From: Cenococcum geophilum 1.58
Taxonomy: Eukaryota > Ascomycota > Dothideomycetes > Gloniales > Gloniaceae
NCBI GenBank assembly: GCA_001692895.1
Contig: KV748203.1
Span: 464,330-528,329 of the forward strand
Length of the DNA stretch: 64,000 nt
Reading direction: 5' to 3'
In this document: in pieces, positions 1-10,499 of the stretch
Layout of the letters: every line of letters begins with the position of its first letter
How positions within the stretch are numbered: position 1 is the first letter of the stretch
The notes under the pieces: generated by a model
Told to the model about the DNA's origin: nothing
The model's input: only the letters and a program-made list of their open reading frames with translations
Databases searched by the model: none
Made by a program: the position numbers and the translations under genes

Positions 1-1174
1 TTCTCGAGCATAACGCTTAACCTAGGTAAGCTTGGTGGCGTTCCGGTGAAGACTCAAAGTTGCCATCCTACCAAACGTTGAACCGACTGGCACATACCCC
101 AAAGGGTTGTAGATGGTCAGACCAGGTACATCATCAGCTCATCTAAGATTTTCTGCTTTGAATCTGCATAACTGTACTTCCTAGACCATTTGCAAACCTA
201 TCTCTCTTCCTCACATCCCGCCCCTCGTCTCTATTATCTGAGATCTCGGATCTATATCGGAACGTTTTAGTTAACGCCACCGCGGGAAGGCTGGGATTCG
301 TCTCTGAAATTATCTCTAGGGGACGCACCTTGATGGTCTCCGCTAATCTATTCATACCGTGTATACCTCTAGCAGTTTTCTTTCTGAAACACACCTCCCA
401 CACTGCACTTATCCTCCAACCGTCACAGCTGCATATCTGAGAGCGTCAGTAATACAAGGGGATCCAGAACGTACTAACAGGCCTATACTTTCCGTACACA
501 AAACGAACCACAGCTCCCCATTCTGAAACCTCCATTCCACTCGCGGGCTAATGTACGCCAATCGACTGCGGACAAGAGCCGGGAGTCTTCACTGTTGATA
601 GTTTGGATATTAGGTACTACATCCTATGCTCTGCTTGCATATTGCATTGTGCATCGAACCCACAATATGGTTTTACCAGCCTTGTTTATGGTCCCGGCGT
701 ATATCATACGTAAAGAAGTACCTTTCCTTTGAAGATTATAGATAGCTTGATATATAGTATATCTCTACTCTATATTTACACATGGCTCCTAGAACATTGA
801 TGATGCTAAAACTGAATAAGACGATTGAGAAACCTCATTAAATATAAGACATCAGCTTACCTAGCCGGTAGTGAGCGTATGGTTCTTCTATTTGATCGTT
901 GCCTTGTGATATGGGTTAAAGCTCATCAATGTGTGGATCGGATTATGATCCTGAGTGTGAAAACTTCAGTTAGGCTTACTTCAGTTGTGTATGTATACCC
1001 TAATTTCCTTGTCTCTGTGCCAATCTTTCAAATTAGCCCTTTTGGATATTGAATTAAGCCCAAAATACATGGGGGCGAAGTTCCTGCACTAGCTCAAAAT
1101 CGTGGGACATTTCGATTTTCCGTAATGCACGGGCCCAAGAAGATCAATACCGGAAATGCGCAAGGCGGTATTCC
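1..1174. other. No gene recognised (left edge)
   Basis: I see no family-like protein, RNA gene or repeat here. Short open frames exist on both strands (for example the minus strand at 143-403), but none has recognisable motifs. The right part is probably the upstream region of the small membrane-protein gene that starts at 1507. Confidence 0.5.
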
Positions 1175-1328
1175 CATGGGTTTTCAAGCCGCTCCGCAAT
1201 ACGTCATCAGCTGCCTTCCCCACCCAAAATCCCGCCGCTTCCCCAATCCTAGCATGGGTTTTCAAGCCGCTCCGCAATACGTCATCAGCTGCCTTCCCCA
1301 CCCAAAATCCCGCCGCTTCCCCAATCCT
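1175..1328. repeat. Perfect two-copy tandem duplication, 78-bp period
   Basis: A 76-base unit at 1175-1250 recurs without any mismatch at 1253-1328, separated by AG. Each unit begins CATGGGTTTTCAAGCC and ends CCCCAATCCT. Perfect identity suggests a recent duplication. It lies about 180 bases upstream of the start codon at 1507, so it doubles part of that gene's promoter or leader. Confidence 0.95.
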
Positions 1329-1506
1329 TGAAGACGAGCTACTGTCATTGTGAAAGACTGCTTTCACTACTGTCTAAGTCGAAGCTGTCAAAGCAATCCA
1401 ATCTTACCGAAGTACGCCTAGATTCGCTCCGCATTTACAGACCTTTTAGATATATGAAGCACTAACGTTTCCCAACTAGGCATTTGGTTCGTTCAACGTC
1501 GTCAGA

Positions 1507-1810
1507 ATGTCCAGCCAACAGCCCAAGAAACCATACGTTCCACCTCCCTCCGTAGGCCATGAAATAGGTGTTATATTTGGCTTTATCAGTACTTCCCCAA
1601 TTGCCTTCAAGGCCTCCCTGAATTCCGGAAATTTTATGCTGACTATTGGTAGCATTTATGCTGCTCTGCATGATCGCCTACGGCTTCATCTGGCAAATTG
1701 GGAATAAGCGCAGCCAGAATAAGGAGGCAGAGCGCATCGAGGCGCTGCGCGCAAGCGGATTATTGGGGAAAAATGGCGTTGGGGAGTCGGGGCGAAGGGA
1801 GAAAGCATAA
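1507..1810 (+). CDS. Small single-span membrane protein, 79 aa
   Basis: Two exons, 1507-1588 and 1653-1810, joined across a 64-base intron with a GT donor, a TGCTGAC branch site and a TAG acceptor. The product begins MSSQQPKKPYVPPPSVGHEI, a proline-rich polar head. One hydrophobic helix follows at about residues 21-42 (GVIFGFITFMLLCMIAYGFI), then a basic, charged tail of about 37 residues. There is no signal-peptide cleavage motif, so a tail-in or organelle membrane protein is likely, perhaps of the mitochondrial inner membrane or ER. I do not recognise the family. The intron falls inside the membrane span, which makes the spliced model convincing: unspliced, the frame loses the helix. A perfect 78-bp tandem duplication lies just upstream. 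Confidence 0.75.
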
Positions 1811-2540
1811 GGGTTAGGTGAAGGTAATTGATGTTGGCAGATGTGAGGGTTGGAGAGAAGCCGGAGGGAGCGGATGAAATACTGAGTTGACATACGATGG
1901 GAAATCCAAGAGAAGAACGAAGGATATCCTGTTTCATAGAATTGTATCCTTAGCTCTAAGTTTTGTAGGATAATAAGTTATAGTCTATTTCCCATGCAAT
2001 GCCATCTTTTGCCTGATGATGATTTATTGAGTGTATTTACCATGTTTGAAAATATTTGCGCAGAAATGATATGAATATCCCACGTAAGTAAAAGTTTAAG
2101 TCAGTACGTGCCACAGCGAAAGCACATAAAATTGATTGGCCACCAAAGCTGGCCTCTGCATGGGAAAAATGAGTAAAAATGACAAAAGGGGTATGAAACT
2201 AGAGAAGATACTCGATTCAGACCCGTAATCTATATTCAACGCCGACCCAATCTATGAAGGAAACTTCTGAGCTATTCCAAACGGCCGTAAAAGTGATACG
2301 ACAGTTATGTTATGCCATCTTAGCCTGGTCGGGGACCGGCATAAAGCCCGAGATAAAGCAATGAGCCAAGGAACAGGTGTCCTGAACGAGTGTGTATGGA
2401 TGTCATGTACGCTAAAGATATTCGCCAGGTTTTAGCGGGACGGATCAACGTCTGGAGGCTAAATGAATCGCGGAGGTGATCCTCTTTAAGCGTTCGTGTG
2501 AAAAGGATTCAGGAAAAGGATGTGTTTGAGGCAGCTGCGA
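1811..2540. other. Intergenic, convergent 3' ends
   Basis: This lies between the small membrane-protein gene (+) and the phosducin-like gene (-), so it should hold both 3' untranslated regions. I see no coding sequence, repeat or RNA gene. Confidence 0.5.
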
Positions 2541-3455
2541 TTAGAAGAGCACTTGGTATCTGTAAGAATCGATTAGTGAATGCCTGCATTCGGAGCTATT
2601 TTTAACAACTTACCTCTTCAGCGCAACCCCTAAGGTTGACGGGCTCAGTTCAGCATCGTCAGGAATCTCATCCATTACGGGTACCAGCCCAGCAAACTTG
2701 TCTCCTCCCTTGTAGGCTAGTATCGCTGGGACACCAGCAGCCTCCATCTCAGCGTCTTCATAATGGAGCTTGACGAACCGTGTTGCAGGATGTTGTTTTG
2801 CGAGTTTCTTCACACAATCCTCTACCATGCCGCTAATATCCGACTATCGCGACGTTAGCCGGGGTCATGAGAGGTAGATAGTTTCGCAAGAACATACCAT
2901 GTCGTCGTATATGAAAACGACAACTACCGTTTCAGCTGGTACCTTCTCAATGGCGTCTAGGTAGCCATCACCATCCACCGTGATCAAGCTGCCGTAAAGC
3001 CTCTTGTTAGGGCTCAAAGTCCTAGACCTGATCCGTCGCCCTGTCCTTTGCAGCTCCTTTAGTCGAGACTGCCTCCACCGCTGCAAGAAACTCTCTTCGC
3101 CCTCCTCTTCTGAACTCTTTTCATCATTGTAAGAAGTAGCTCTGTAGTTGCTGGGGGCTGCATCCTTTGATCGCATGGTGAACCTCTGATCCCGCTTAGC
3201 CTGCTCGAAAGCATGTGCATCCGCAATAACACCTTTGGGGCCGGTATTTGCCTGTGACCGTATCGATGGAAGATAGTAATTTGACCGCATGTTGTCCACG
3301 CAAAGCTCGTCGTCCTCAGAGTCTTTCTCGGGGTAGGTGTCGGCAGGAGGTTCGGGTTCTGAGTCTTCAGACAGGGTAGTAGCGTCTTCAGGATGTCGGG
3401 ATACTCTATATTTGTCTCGGAAAAGGTTGTCGTATTCGTCTTGAGCGGCGGACAT
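2541..3455 (-). CDS. Phosducin-like protein (G beta-gamma chaperone), 268 aa
   Basis: Three exons on the minus strand: 3455-2898, 2843-2614 and 2559-2541, with introns of 54 bases each. The N-terminal 100 residues are acidic and disordered. A helical segment at about 115-145 (FLQRWRQSRLKELQRTGRRI) precedes a thioredoxin-like phosducin domain at about 145-265, with VVVVFIYDDM at the first strand, RFVKLHYEDAEMEAAGVPAI and ILAYKGGDKFAGLVPV. The last exon is only 19 bases and encodes YQVLF plus stop. Phosducin-like proteins assist folding and assembly of G beta-gamma with the CCT chaperonin; fungal members (BDM-1 of Cryphonectria, PhnA of Aspergillus) are needed for normal G beta levels. The G beta gene lies about 1.6 kb away on the same strand, so the two functional partners are neighbours. 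The start at 3455 drops a 21-residue upstream extension that lacks family character. Confidence 0.9.
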
Positions 3456-5021
3456 TATGCAGAAGGGAAGCTTTCTTAGAAGGGAGGTCTGCGTGGTTAT
3501 TTGTACACTGCCTGGCAACGGTCCGAACCAAACGATGATTGACAGCTGCAGGCGCTTCAGCCAGGTGGAATGGCAGGGATTGAGGTTTCAGGGCCTGATT
3601 GGGTGCCGCGCTGGTGGAAGGCTTACAAAAAGGAATACAATTGTGATGAGAGTGTGCTAATTCGCGGAAGTGGGATAATGTTTTGGATGAGCCAGGGACC
3701 AACAGGGAACTCCACCTGCAAATCCCCTGGAATAGCGCTAATTATTTTCTTCTAGGGCTGAGGTGAGGGTGCGTTCGACGAGGGGCCTGAAGGATATCCA
3801 AGGGTAGATAGGCGAACAGTCAGATGAGGTGAAACGAGAGTGCAAACAGGAGCATGGCATCGTGGTCGACGGGATGCGGCAAGATGCTGTCTTCACGCGT
3901 CCATGCTTTCACCGTCATAATTCTCTCCATCGTGATTCGTTTTAGATTGCGGTGGCCAAAACGACGGCACTTTCCTGCGCTGATCGCGGTGATCCCCCAT
4001 GTTCGCTGCTGCGCTGGAAGGCCGAGTGAGCCTTGCATCCAGCACTGCCTTCGACTGAAACAAATCCGCAACACTTGGGACGCACGAGAGCCAACCTCGA
4101 CTGAGCCGCCAAGCTCTCCATCCCATCATCATGCGGCGCCATCACGGCTCGCCCGCGTGCTCGAGTTCTCAATGTCACAATCACGGCAAGTTTGCTGCAA
4201 AGGTACAGTAAAAATTACTACATGGACACCTGCATAACCCCCACCATGCGTTATGGAATTCACGTGCAAGATCACTCGCATCCTTACACTCTCCACCGTG
4301 ATGACTAACAAACTGCATGCGATGGCCACGACGTGTTAAAATGAGCTTTATTACGGTCTAGCCAACAATACGACCGTCACGTCGAAACACCGCATGAGCT
4401 TAAGAACTACGCAAATAATGAAGAAGCGAGTCTCTCCGTCGCCCATCCAGCGAGCGAAGTCGTACACCAAAAAAAAAGCCATCGAATAAAGGCTCGAAGG
4501 GAAGAGCTGTCGAAGCTCGAAGGATCCATAAATGCATGATAGAGGAAAACCAGGTATCGAGCCATCCTCACAAACGCTTTCCGGGTTTGGGAAAAGATAC
4601 AGGAAAGGGCGCCGTGCGGAGGACGCAAAATTTGCAGCTTTTTAATCGAAGAATTTGGGGTTAAGTGCACACTACGGGGAATTGCAACCACAACACATAT
4701 ACGCAGAACAGCCGGCCCAGACATAGCAAGACATATGGGAAGAAAAGTAGAGGAATTAGAATAGGAATTTGAGTAATCCGAGCGCCCTGCAAAAGCTGTA
4801 TGATGGCGCCGCCCCATCCGTTCCAATAGTCGTTGCTTGCTATATGTGACAATCGGAATGAGACATGACGCTTCGACGAAGGCCAGATATTTTTGGCGTC
4901 GATAGGTAGGGTATGAAGGAAAAGCATACACGGGGGATATTCTTCGTATTTTGGCCAGAGATTAGGGGGTGTGCCGGCACAAAGTCATCCTTGGTCTTGC
5001 AACATCACAGAACAACAGCTA
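3456..5021. other. Long intergenic: phosducin upstream, G beta downstream
   Basis: About 1.57 kb without a recognisable gene. Overlapping open frames on both strands around 3850-4240 contradict each other and look like chance in locally GC-rich DNA. The part from about 4400 to 5021 is probably the 3' untranslated region of the G beta gene. A 174-codon minus frame there (4407-4931) has no family features. Confidence 0.5.
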
Positions 5022-6346
5022 TCATGCCCAGATGCGTAACTAGTTCTTTGCGTTAGTAGAGCCATTTTGCTAGGAATGCCAATACAAACCATAGAGTCCC
5101 ATGATCCAGTGCAGAGACTCATTGCGTCCATGCTAACGCCGAGACAGCTGACTCGGTTGTCATGACCCTGAAGCGTGCCAACGCGTTCGCCACGGAGAAC
5201 GTCCCAAACCTGTGCACATGCTTAATATCAACTAGCTAGATTTCCAGGGGTTGGAAAACTCACTTTGCACTCAAAGTCATCGTAGCCTGCGAAAAGAAGT
5301 CTGCCAGAGACTGAGAAAGCGACAGAAGTTATGCCACAGACAGGCTCGCCAATCTAGACAGTAACAAAAATTAGCATTGAAGCGATATACTCAACATGGA
5401 CCCAGTAGATAAGGAAGATCTGACTTACGGTGTAACTCTGGAGCTCACGGTCTGCTCGGATATCGAAGAGGCGGCAAGATGCATCATCGGAACCAGTACC
5501 AAAGGCATTGCCGTTAGGGAAGAATTGAATGGCGTTAATGTCCGAATCATGTGCAGCAAAAGTCTGCACACATTTCTGCTGTCGAATATCCCAGAGCTTT
5601 GCAAACGCATCACAAGCGCCAGACACGAACTGATTGGCATCAAGCGGGTTTATGCTCAAACTCATGACATCTCCTAGATGGTCGGCAAATTCGTGTACCT
5701 TGGATCCTGTCTCAAGATCCCAGAGGACGCAAGTCATGTCGCCCGAGGAAGTTAAAATACGCCGGTCACTGATAAATCTGCAGCAGCTGAGATACCCGGA
5801 GTGACCTGAAAGCTCCCTGGCGACGCGGGTTGGTCCTTCTCGCGCAGAAAGATTGTAAATTGAGCAGATGTTGTCAAGGCCACCGCAAGCTACATAATTG
5901 CCGCTCGGCGAATAAGCGCAGGTCATGACCCATGATGATCGCAACGGAATCGCGTGAACTTTGTTTGTTGTATATGCGTCCCAGATAATTAGCTTGCCAT
6001 CCTGGGATGCTGAGACCAGATGTCGTCGATCGGTTGACCAATGCATCGCATAAATTTTCGCAAGATGTCCCTTCAACGTCCGCTTGGTTTTCATGGTCAG
6101 TCGCGGCAAGGCATCGACCCGTTGTCGTGCAACATCACGGACTATGCTCAAGAAATCAGCCAGAGAGGCTCTTGTAAATTTGAAAGAACCAAGTGAAAGG
6201 GAAAGGTTATGGGCAAGTCAGCGGCACTTACGGGTTGTGTCAGCCAACTCATCCTTCTTGCGTTTTATCCTGTCCTTGAGCGCCTCCGCATCGCGTCTCG
6301 CAATCTGAATCTTCTGCTGGATTGATTCGGCACTCATATCTGCCAT
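5022..6346 (-). CDS. Heterotrimeric G-protein beta subunit, 351 aa
   Basis: Five exons on the minus strand: 6346-6232, 6141-5429, 5353-5264, 5209-5090 and 5039-5022. The protein starts [20 protein letters not shown], the amphipathic helix that forms a coiled coil with G gamma. Seven WD40 blades follow, for example [50 protein letters not shown] and [12 protein letters not shown]. It ends in GSWDSMLRIWA; the final LRIWA comes from an 18-base exon after a 50-base intron with a CTAAC branch site. Length and blade spacing match fungal G beta (SfaD, GNB-1, CpgB-1). It couples pheromone, nutrient and developmental receptors to cAMP and MAPK signalling at the plasma membrane. It lies divergent to the deaminase gene at 6790. 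Confidence 0.96.
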
Positions 6347-6789
6347 CCTAATTGATCGGTGTTGAGAATGGATGTAGAGATTCGTCGCGCAGGAGGTCCG
6401 GACAAGGCGAGGCTAAATAGATCCAGGGGTGTGCCTCACACAAATGCGGAGAGACCGGACAAAAAAGGCTCGCGAGGCCGAGTCAGTCGCACAGAGAGTG
6501 AGGCAATCGCGACGATGCGCGGATCGAGGACAATTGCTGGGTTGGATGGGTGAGCTTTGCCGGAGTTGAAGGCCAGAGGAAGGGTGGGTGTTGTGAGAGG
6601 TTAGGACGAAGCTTAAATGGGGTCTTAGTAATCAGGATCCTCTCCTGAAAAAGTATCTCCCCGCGAATTCAAACATTCGAGAAGCTTTAGAAGCGAGTTG
6701 CAGGCCCGTCCACAACGCCATGACAGAACCGTGAGAGCCGACAGAGCTGCGCAATCGAAGAGCTCCGTACTACGAAGCAATTGGCCACC
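6347..6789. promoter_or_regulatory. Shared upstream region of the G beta and deaminase genes
   Basis: A 443-base spacer between two divergent start codons. It must carry both promoters and 5' leaders. I see no clear TATA box or other defined site. The deaminase start sits in a favourable context (GGCCACCATGG). Confidence 0.5.
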
Positions 6790-8412
6790 ATGGCGACTCG
6801 TGGAGCTATTAACGCCGAATTTACAAGGAAGCTGCCCAAGATTGAGGTATAATTAATTCCGAGCACGCCTGACTCCGGCTGAGGACGAGAACTGTCAAGG
6901 GAAAACTCTCCCTAGTGACTTTCTCGGTTGCTAATCTGATGGCTCTGACAGCTTCATGCTCACCTCAGCGGTAGCATCAGTCGAAAATGTCTCCATGAGA
7001 TTTGGGAGCAGAAGAAGGCAACAACCCCGAGCCTCGAGTTGGAGGATCCTTTTTCTGCTATCCCACCGGGCAAGGTGGACTATGACCTAAAAACGTATGC
7101 CTAATCTCTATGTGAGGTCCTTTGGTTAAATTGAATCCCTTAGTTTTTTTGCTTAAAACTTGGTGCCCTTTACGTCTGTCTATGCACATGAGGCGGTGAC
7201 ATTCCTGTGGTGCTATTGATGAATAATAAAAGTTCTCTCCATAACCATATACAATTTTGGTGTTATCCTTTCCTAGAGTTGCTGTTTCGAGCTAGATGCT
7301 TGCAACTTGTTTCACAAGCAGGGTCCACTGTTTTACGTCATGAAGCTGTCAGGCTCGGTGTTTCTTGGCTTAACGCTGAATGCCCTGGCAAGACATCTGT
7401 ACGCACAGTACGCTGACCCTGATACAGATTCTTCCCACTCTTTTCGTCCTACATCTACAAGCTCTGCAGTGACCTCTCTAGTATCAGGTATGCCCTCGAT
7501 CTGCTTCTAGGGAGGAACTTAAAGCAAATGCTGACACGTCTATGCTAGATACTCGACGAATTCCGTTCTGAATGACTTTCAGTCAGATGGAGTAGCCTAC
7601 CTAGAACTGCGCACTACGCCGCGAACATATCCTGAGCATAATATATCTAAAGATATCTACATCAGGACGGTTCTTTCTTCTATTACATCCCATAATGAAA
7701 ATTTGAACAACCAAATGCACACAAATCTTATTCTCTCTATTGACCGTTGCAATACCCTTCCCGAAGCGGAGGAAGTTGTCGATTTGGCAGTGAAATATCA
7801 ATCTAAAGGCGTAGTCGGAGTCGATTTGTGCGGGAATCCTTTCAAGGGTGAAATTCGCATTTTCGGTCCAGCCTTCGCGCGAGCCAAAGAGTCAGGCCTG
7901 AAATTAACCCTTCACTTTGCAGAAATACCACTATCTGCGACAGACGACGAGTTGGATACCATGCTGAACTGGAAGCCAGATAGACTTGGGCATGTAATTC
8001 ATGTTAACCAGGAGATTAGAGAAAGGGTCACTAGGCAGAAAATTGGCGTTGAGCTATGCTTGAGTTGCAATGTCCACGCTAAAATGATCACTGGAAGCTA
8101 TCAGAATCACCATTTTGGATGGTGGATGCATAGCGGAGTCGGTGTTGTTCTTGGGGTAAGCTGAAATGCTTTATCGATCAAAGAGTTCGTCGCTAATTGC
8201 TACTCTCACAAAAGACAGATGATGTAGGCGTCTTCTGCAGTCCTCTATCCCAGGAGTACTATCTTGCCGCAACACATTTCAACCTCACCCTGTCACAGCT
8301 TAAAAAGCTGTGTGAAGAAGCCGTTGAGATTATCTTCGGGGGGCTAGAAGAGAAAGAGAGGCTAAGGGCACTCTATCGTCAGTGGGATGGTTGGGTGGTC
8401 AGAGAAATTTAG
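6790..8412 (+). CDS. Adenosine deaminase-like protein (N6-methyl-AMP deaminase), 354 aa
   Basis: Five exons: 6790-6846, 6952-7094, 7428-7487, 7549-8155 and 8215-8412. Metal-binding HxH is seen in LHAHLSGSIS (from residue 20), after the first intron. Further family landmarks are VAYLELRTTPR, a GVDLCGNP block, LHFAEIP with the next metal-binding His, LGHVIHVN, ELCLSCNVH and TDDVGVFCSPLSQEYYLAA, which carries the catalytic-site Asp pair. The order and spacing match human ADAL/MAPDA and plant MAPDA rather than true adenosine deaminase. These enzymes convert N6-methyl-AMP from m6A RNA turnover to IMP, keeping methylated nucleotide out of the ATP pool; a cytosolic site is expected. The second intron is long for this window (333 bases). 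Exon 5 starts right at TDD; the acceptor one codon earlier keeps the frame. Confidence 0.93.
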
Positions 8413-8728
8413 GGATTAATTTCAGGTATTCATTCCTCCAATTCGGGGTCTCCAACATAAGAGGATCAGCAGATAAGAAGAGCTGAACTTATATCCTTTT
8501 AGTTCAATTATCATCTCGATTAAGAGTGGAAAGGCCGCATCTCTGTACAAGATGCCAAGATGCATTTCTGACGGCTAGCTATTGATGTGAAGCACTTTGA
8601 CGGATACTCAACCTGCTAGAATAACAAGACTGTGGCCTGCCTTCTAGCAGGTCGTGGGAGTGTGTGCATTTGGTGCCTGAGTGAAGATCTTGAGGTTCCC
8701 CGATGCGACGGAGCTAAAAGTTGTGTTC
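8413..8728. other. Convergent 3' spacer
   Basis: A 316-base gap between the stop codons of the deaminase gene (+) and the PD-(D/E)XK-like gene (-). It presumably holds both 3' ends. Nothing else is recognised. Confidence 0.5.
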
Positions 8729-10227
8729 TTAGGGATCCTGGAAAATCCGCTTGAAGTTAGGCCAGTACTCGGTCAATATCCACTTCGCCAATGTTTCAAC
8801 TACCCGGTGTAGGATGAAAGCTTGGAAGATACCTTTGGGGCCCCCGCTGTCATAAGGCCCAAGTATCGTCTATGAGCGACGTAATGTTAGTCCCCAATGC
8901 ACAAATACAATAAGCAAGGTGTACTAACCACACCACCACCCTCCTCATTATATGCGAAGTGCAATTTCCAATCCGTCCCCACCGCTGCAAAACCAAACAG
9001 AAGAGTGTCTCCGGAATTACCAATCGATCCCGACTGAGACTGCAATTCCTCTAGTTTCTTCAGGCCAGCATAGCACCACACTCCAAGTTGAAGCGCGGCT
9101 TCGAGGTATGATTTTCCTGGCTCACCCACTTCCACACATCCGGGCAGCGTAAGACGAGAGACGCTGGTCTCGCTCATTTGACTCAACTGGATTGTGGGTT
9201 CTTTGGTGCGGATCTTGTGGTAGAGAGCCCGAACGTCCTGGTTAGTATTGGAAAGAGCGATGGCGAGATCTGCCTTTTTCGCGGGAATGGCGGTGTCGTT
9301 TACTTGAGGCAGTAATCTTTTGGAATTGATGTCGGAGTGTTGCCTAAGAGGGAGCATTTAGAGAATGGTCGTGGGTTGGATGCTATATGGAGAAAATACT
9401 CACACGTCTTTTACGCTTAGCATTCCTTTAAGCGCCGGCTGTGCGAAAACATGCTCAAGGACGTTGGTGTCAAGAGCAACCCAAGGAGCTTCAGGCTCAT
9501 TCTCACGGAAGTGTTCCCGAGCCTTCTCTACTCGTGATATAATAAGATTAAATATTTCCTCGTCGGAGTCTGTAACGTCCGTTGCGGTTGCGTCAAAAGC
9601 GTGTTCCGGCACGTTCTCCAAAGGATATTTCGATTGGATGCGTTGCTATTAGAATTGCACAACAGTCAGTGATCGAGATGATAATTCAAAGCAGATATGG
9701 TATAGATACCTTAAGCCCAACAGGAATTACGCTGACGCCATTCAGTGGTAGGCTTTTGATCAAGTCCAGAACAAACTTTGGCGTGGTGTCATCGGGTGAC
9801 GGACTGAACTTGAGCGGTGGAGTCGCGAACCTGTAGATTTCTCGAAGCTCACGGGAAGGACTGCCTGCACGCACTTTGGCCGGCAGATAGGGTGTTCAGA
9901 CATCACTTAACTGCGAGGTTGAGCCGACATCGCTAAATGCTGACGTTTTCGAGGAGAATGCGACCCCGTGTGTTCAGCGCTGTCGAGAGAAGGGTTTAGA
10001 GCGGCTCGTTTATGCGTTTCAAATTGGGCTTTGCGCAAACTTGGTGGCTGCTGTTCACAGACTGATGGGGGAGAAAGCAGGTTCGGAGTGTCGGGGGTAA
10101 ACGGTAACAAGCTTGAAATATTTTGCCCTGGGGAAACCTCAGAAGCTTGCCCATGGTTTGAAGAGGTCAACGACGAGGCAGGGAGACGTTGTAACCAAAG
10201 CTCTGTATAGAATGAATTCCCTGGCAT
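8729..10227 (-). CDS. PD-(D/E)XK nuclease-like fungal protein, 422 aa
   Basis: Five exons on the minus strand: 10227-9912, 9864-9710, 9645-9404, 9343-8929 and 8869-8729, with introns of 47-64 bases. The N-terminal 105 residues are low-complexity (Ser, Pro, Gln). The remainder follows the fungal PD-(D/E)XK nuclease-like domain family that is often expanded in Pezizomycotina: SSPSRELREIYRFATPPLKF, a VxxHVFAQPAL block, KKADLAIALS (the D-bearing strand), YLEAALQLGVWCYAGLKKL and a DWKLHFAY strand. It ends GPYDSGGPKGIFQAFILHRV and an aromatic tail. At the place where relatives usually read E-x-K just before LQLGVW, this copy reads VEVGEPGKSYLEAALQ, so the lysine may be missing or shifted. Substrate and role of the family are not established. 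The first intron uses the acceptor giving 47 bases; a 38-base alternative is improbable. Confidence 0.78.
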
Positions 10228-10499
10228 AGAACGGACGTGTAGAATTTTATGGGGAAGATAGCCTCATGAAACCACGTTGTGTCTGGAAACAATCGAGATA
10301 TACTATGTGAGGACTAGGACGTTGCTTGGTCAACTGATAACGCTAAATCAACACCAAACAACCCCACATTCGAATATCTAACCAGGCTCAGGCGCATCAC
10401 GCGGAATGGGGGGACTCTACGCACGGAAACTAGACGCCCACATCCACGCGACGCGACGTGTCGCGAATATATTGATTAACGTTAGCTTGCGCCCGGGGC

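Noticed and set aside
3854-4237. Plus-strand open frame of 127 codons
   Set aside because: Overlapping open frames on the other strand are equally long, and no motif or splice pattern supports either.
4407-4931. 174-codon minus-strand open frame
   Set aside because: No family motifs. It lies just downstream of the G beta stop on the same strand and most likely falls in its 3' untranslated region.
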